Below, in pieces: positions 62,140 to 64,000 of a DNA stretch of 64,000 bases (position 1 is its first letter; each line of letters starts with the position of its first letter). The notes under the pieces are model-generated. The model saw nothing but the letters and a program-made list of their open reading frames with translations, was not told the DNA's origin and searched no databases. Origin of the DNA: Siphonobacter sp. BAB-5405 (lineage in GTDB: Bacteria > Bacteroidota > Bacteroidia > Cytophagales > Spirosomataceae); contig NZ_NJAG01000015.1 in NCBI RefSeq assembly GCF_002872335.1, forward strand, positions 40,207-104,206, given 5' to 3'. Made by a program: the position numbers and the translations under genes.

Positions 62140-62847
62140 ATGTGCTTTATCCGACCTCGGCTGATTTATACTATTTGTCTAAGCTTGTCTTTTTTCCTAT
62201 CAAGAGGACAGGAAAATCCCTTTCAGGCTAATCAAAAGCGTAACTATTGGGGCATACAAGGATCCATTGGAGCAACTTCCATTAATCAAAGCATCAGCCC
62301 TTTTAAAACCGGTGTTGGCTTTAAAGCAGGATTAACAAATATCTATTCGGTGAATTCATTTATTGATGCTGGAGTAAACTTAACATATTCTGCGTATGCG
62401 GACAATAAAACTGCCTCAGGTATTGATCCATTAAATAATCAAACTATAATATTTGGGAGATTAGAACACAGATTAAAAATGTTGGAGCTTAAACCCTTTA
62501 TACAAGTATCATTATTAGAAAGATTCCTATTTAAACCATTTGTTTCTGTAGGATTATCCACAGGATATATTCTTGATGTTTCTAGACATATCTACACTAA
62601 TACGCAAGGAGGAGATTTTGTAGAAAATGCTAAAAATCGGTTTAAAAAATTTAATTGGGGAGGTGAGATTGGTCTTGGTAGTAAAATTCTTTTATCTGAC
62701 AGAGACTATTTTACAATTAAGGTAAGTTATGAGAGAAGCTTTTCTAAATTGAATTTAACCAATCCAGATTACCCGGATGCTTGGAAGAATCAAGCTCTAC
62801 AGTTAAGTTTATTTATTCCCATTAAATTTTTAATAAATTCATTGTAG
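62140..62847 (+). CDS. outer membrane beta-barrel protein (PorT-like)
   Basis: A 235-residue exported protein. ATG 62140 is preferred because it gives a plain signal peptide (LIYTICLSLSFFLSRGQ); the frame goes further upstream without support. The mature chain shows repeated amphipathic strands (YWGIQGSIGATSINQSISPF, FIDAGVNLTYSAYADNK, FKPFVSVGLSTGYILDV), as in the eight- to ten-strand barrels common in Bacteroidota. The last residues (QLSLFIPIKFLI) form a terminal strand. Function unknown. Low GC, as in the preceding gene. Confidence 0.75.
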   Translation: MCFIRPRLIYTICLSLSFFLSRGQENPFQANQKRNYWGIQGSIGATSINQSISPFKTGVGFKAGLTNIYSVNSFIDAGVNLTYSAYADNKTASGIDPLNNQTIIFGRLEHRLKMLELKPFIQVSLLERFLFKPFVSVGLSTGYILDVSRHIYTNTQGGDFVENAKNRFKKFNWGGEIGLGSKILLSDRDYFTIKVSYERSFSKLNLTNPDYPDAWKNQALQLSLFIPIKFLINSL

Positions 62848-63195
62848 GTAATTGATTTATCATAAGTAAAACCTTGTTTATAGTTATAGTAATAAACAGA
62901 ATCAAGTCAAATAGCTGTTTCGTTCGCAACTCATACATATGTCTCTTTTGTTTTAGCTTGGTGCTCCATTAATCTAATTTTCTCATCAATTCTGATGTTT
63001 AATATCAATGTCGTATAGTTGCCAAAGTGGGCATAAGAATGATTTAATGAAAAAGAATTAGTATATTGATCTGAGCTTCTGGATCACAACGGAGATGTAA
63101 AGGTCTTAACTATTACTGAGACCTAGCAAATTCAAAATTAGAAAGTCTATTAAGCAAGTGTAACTTCTTCGCCTATTATAGAGTATCGTTTCCCG
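62848..63195. other. gene-free stretch between convergent genes
   Basis: About 350 bases, AT-rich, with no supported gene, hairpin or RNA. Confidence 0.5.
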
Positions 63196-63570
63196 CTAAT
63201 TCGGTATGTTCATATCCTTCATCTTAGAATAATCCGTTATCCCAAGCTTATTACCAAACGGATCATGGAATTCGACCGCAAACCCAGTCGCTATTTCGAA
63301 AGGTTCACTTAGGAAATGTACCCCTTTTTGCTGGAGTGCTTCATATGCCTTTTGAACATCGTCTACGGTAAACCAGATTGCAGGACTTGCATTCGGCATA
63401 CGGTTAAGGATAATGGCCGGTTCGTTGTCACCGACTTTAAAGGCCGTCATCCCCTTGTCGGAAAAGTCGAACTTCGTTTCAAGTCCTAGTTTCTTTGTGT
63501 AGAATTCCTTTGCCTCCTCCAGGTTGTCGGCCGGGAGAAAGAAGTTATCAAAATCATGGATGAGATTCAT
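63196..63570 (-). CDS. VOC-family (glyoxalase/bleomycin-resistance fold) protein
   Basis: A 124-residue single-domain protein. Pattern: FFLPADNLEEAKEFYTKKLG, then GMTAFKVGDNEPAIILN, ending VEFHDPFGNKLGITDYSK. The metal-binding residues of the fold would be in the His and Glu positions of FHDPFG and neighbours. Members range from dioxygenases and lyases to antibiotic-binding proteins, so the reaction cannot be told. It is 5 bases downstream of the 67-residue gene on the same strand, so co-transcribed. Confidence 0.85.
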   Translation of the reverse strand: MNLIHDFDNFFLPADNLEEAKEFYTKKLGLETKFDFSDKGMTAFKVGDNEPAIILNRMPNASPAIWFTVDDVQKAYEALQQKGVHFLSEPFEIATGFAVEFHDPFGNKLGITDYSKMKDMNIPN

Positions 63571-63575
63571 GGTGT

Positions 63576-63779
63576 TCAGGATTTAATTAGTGATAAGTCG
63601 ATACCCAGTTTAGTAAACTCCAGGGTTCCTTTTTCGGTAATATAAAAATACTTATCGCCAGCGTCGTCTTTGGTAAGCCAACCCTCTTTTAGAAACTTTT
63701 CCAGTAGAAGCTTACCGAGCTGCCCACCGAGGTGTTCGTAGCAGCCTTTGGCCAATTTTCGGTCCGATGTTTTCGTCAT
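63576..63779 (-). CDS. small protein like the C-terminal part of ArsR-type regulators
   Basis: A 67-residue protein. The sequence RKLAKGCYEHLGGQLGKLL, then WLTKDDAGDKYFYITEKGTLEF and a final GIDLSLI, resembles the C-terminal domain of larger ArsR-like regulators, which carries CYDHLAG-type and LTxxG motifs. The N-terminal DNA-binding winged helix is missing. It may be a standalone accessory domain or a truncated gene. The VOC protein gene follows after 5 bases. Similarity is from memory. Confidence 0.65.
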   Translation of the reverse strand: MTKTSDRKLAKGCYEHLGGQLGKLLLEKFLKEGWLTKDDAGDKYFYITEKGTLEFTKLGIDLSLIKS

Positions 63780-64000
63780 TAATTTATGCTTTACGGTTGT
63801 GGTGAAAGATTACAGAATTCAAGGAGATAAAGTATCCGATTTCTGCAGGTAGTGAAAGCAAAAGTAGAGATGGTTTTACGAGGAATCCATGACATTCCTC
63901 AGGCTTGCTCATAAGCTTTGTCGTTCTAAGAAGCCAAGCGTAAGGACGAAGAGAATTATGTAAATGGAGCTTGGTTTAAGGAATACCTAACAAAGAGCTC
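63780..64000. other. end of window, no gene seen
   Basis: About 220 bases with no complete gene; probably the upstream region of the 67-residue gene and a border with the next locus. Confidence 0.4.

Noticed and set aside
1..64000. Complete insertion sequence or transposase
   Set aside because: No transposase-like protein and no paired terminal repeats were recognised; mobility here is of the conjugative type.

Overview
The window looks like chromosomal DNA of a Bacteroidota species, probably a cytophagal (Cytophagales, Spirosoma-like). The evidence is SusC/SusD-type outer membrane proteins, a type IX secretion (T9SS) sorting domain, LytTR regulators paired with LytS-type kinases, bacillithiol synthesis (bshC), a queuosine enzyme lacking the usual zinc cysteines, and promoters of the TTG-N17-20-TAnnTTTG type. 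The genus is an inference from memory of these families; no search could be run.

Layout. (1) 1-8.8 kb, secreted/polymorphic-toxin region: the 3' end of a PPC/CARDB-like surface protein, a large Rhs protein with an AT-rich C-terminal toxin-like tip, a small candidate immunity gene, a T9SS-sorted surface protein, and a small protein built of 14-residue repeats. (2) 8.9-23.5 kb, mobile-element-like island: an endonuclease/exonuclease/phosphatase gene broken by one in-frame TGA, a MobF relaxase-helicase with a candidate oriT upstream, a membrane protein plus a coupling ATPase without its own membrane anchor, a TPR-histidine kinase/LytTR pair, an excisionase-like HTH gene followed by a small gene interrupted by one TAA, and an AbiE-type toxin-antitoxin pair with a strong inverted-repeat operator. 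The island ends at a tRNA-Asn gene whose 3' end faces it, the usual geometry of an integration site, but no integrase and no type IV secretion channel genes are visible. (3) 23.6-43.2 kb, housekeeping core: rsmG, a glycosyltransferase, tgt, an OmpA-like protein, serS, lysC, ribH, a TPR membrane protein, arginine decarboxylase, mpl, rimO, bshC, a lipase and metB, separated by clear hairpin terminators. (4) 43.2-48.4 kb, a SusC-SusD-lipoprotein uptake locus. (5) 48.4-49.9 kb, 1.5 kb without genes but with strong and mutually exclusive hairpins. (6) 49.9-60 kb: an M20 amidohydrolase, an SDR, two two-component systems (LytS/LytTR and OmpR type), rnpA, a CtpA-type protease, an AraC regulator and tRNA-Pro. 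(7) 60-64 kb, AT-rich accessory DNA: a WG-repeat protein, an outer membrane barrel, a VOC protein and a lone wing-like domain.

The most notable unexplained structures are two intergenic fold-back arrays of GTTTGA / TCAAAC units (near 31.8 and 38.6 kb), a run of hairpins resembling REP elements near 40.5 kb, the competing hairpins near 49.0 kb, the candidate oriT near 13.6 kb, and two island genes each broken by a single stop codon.
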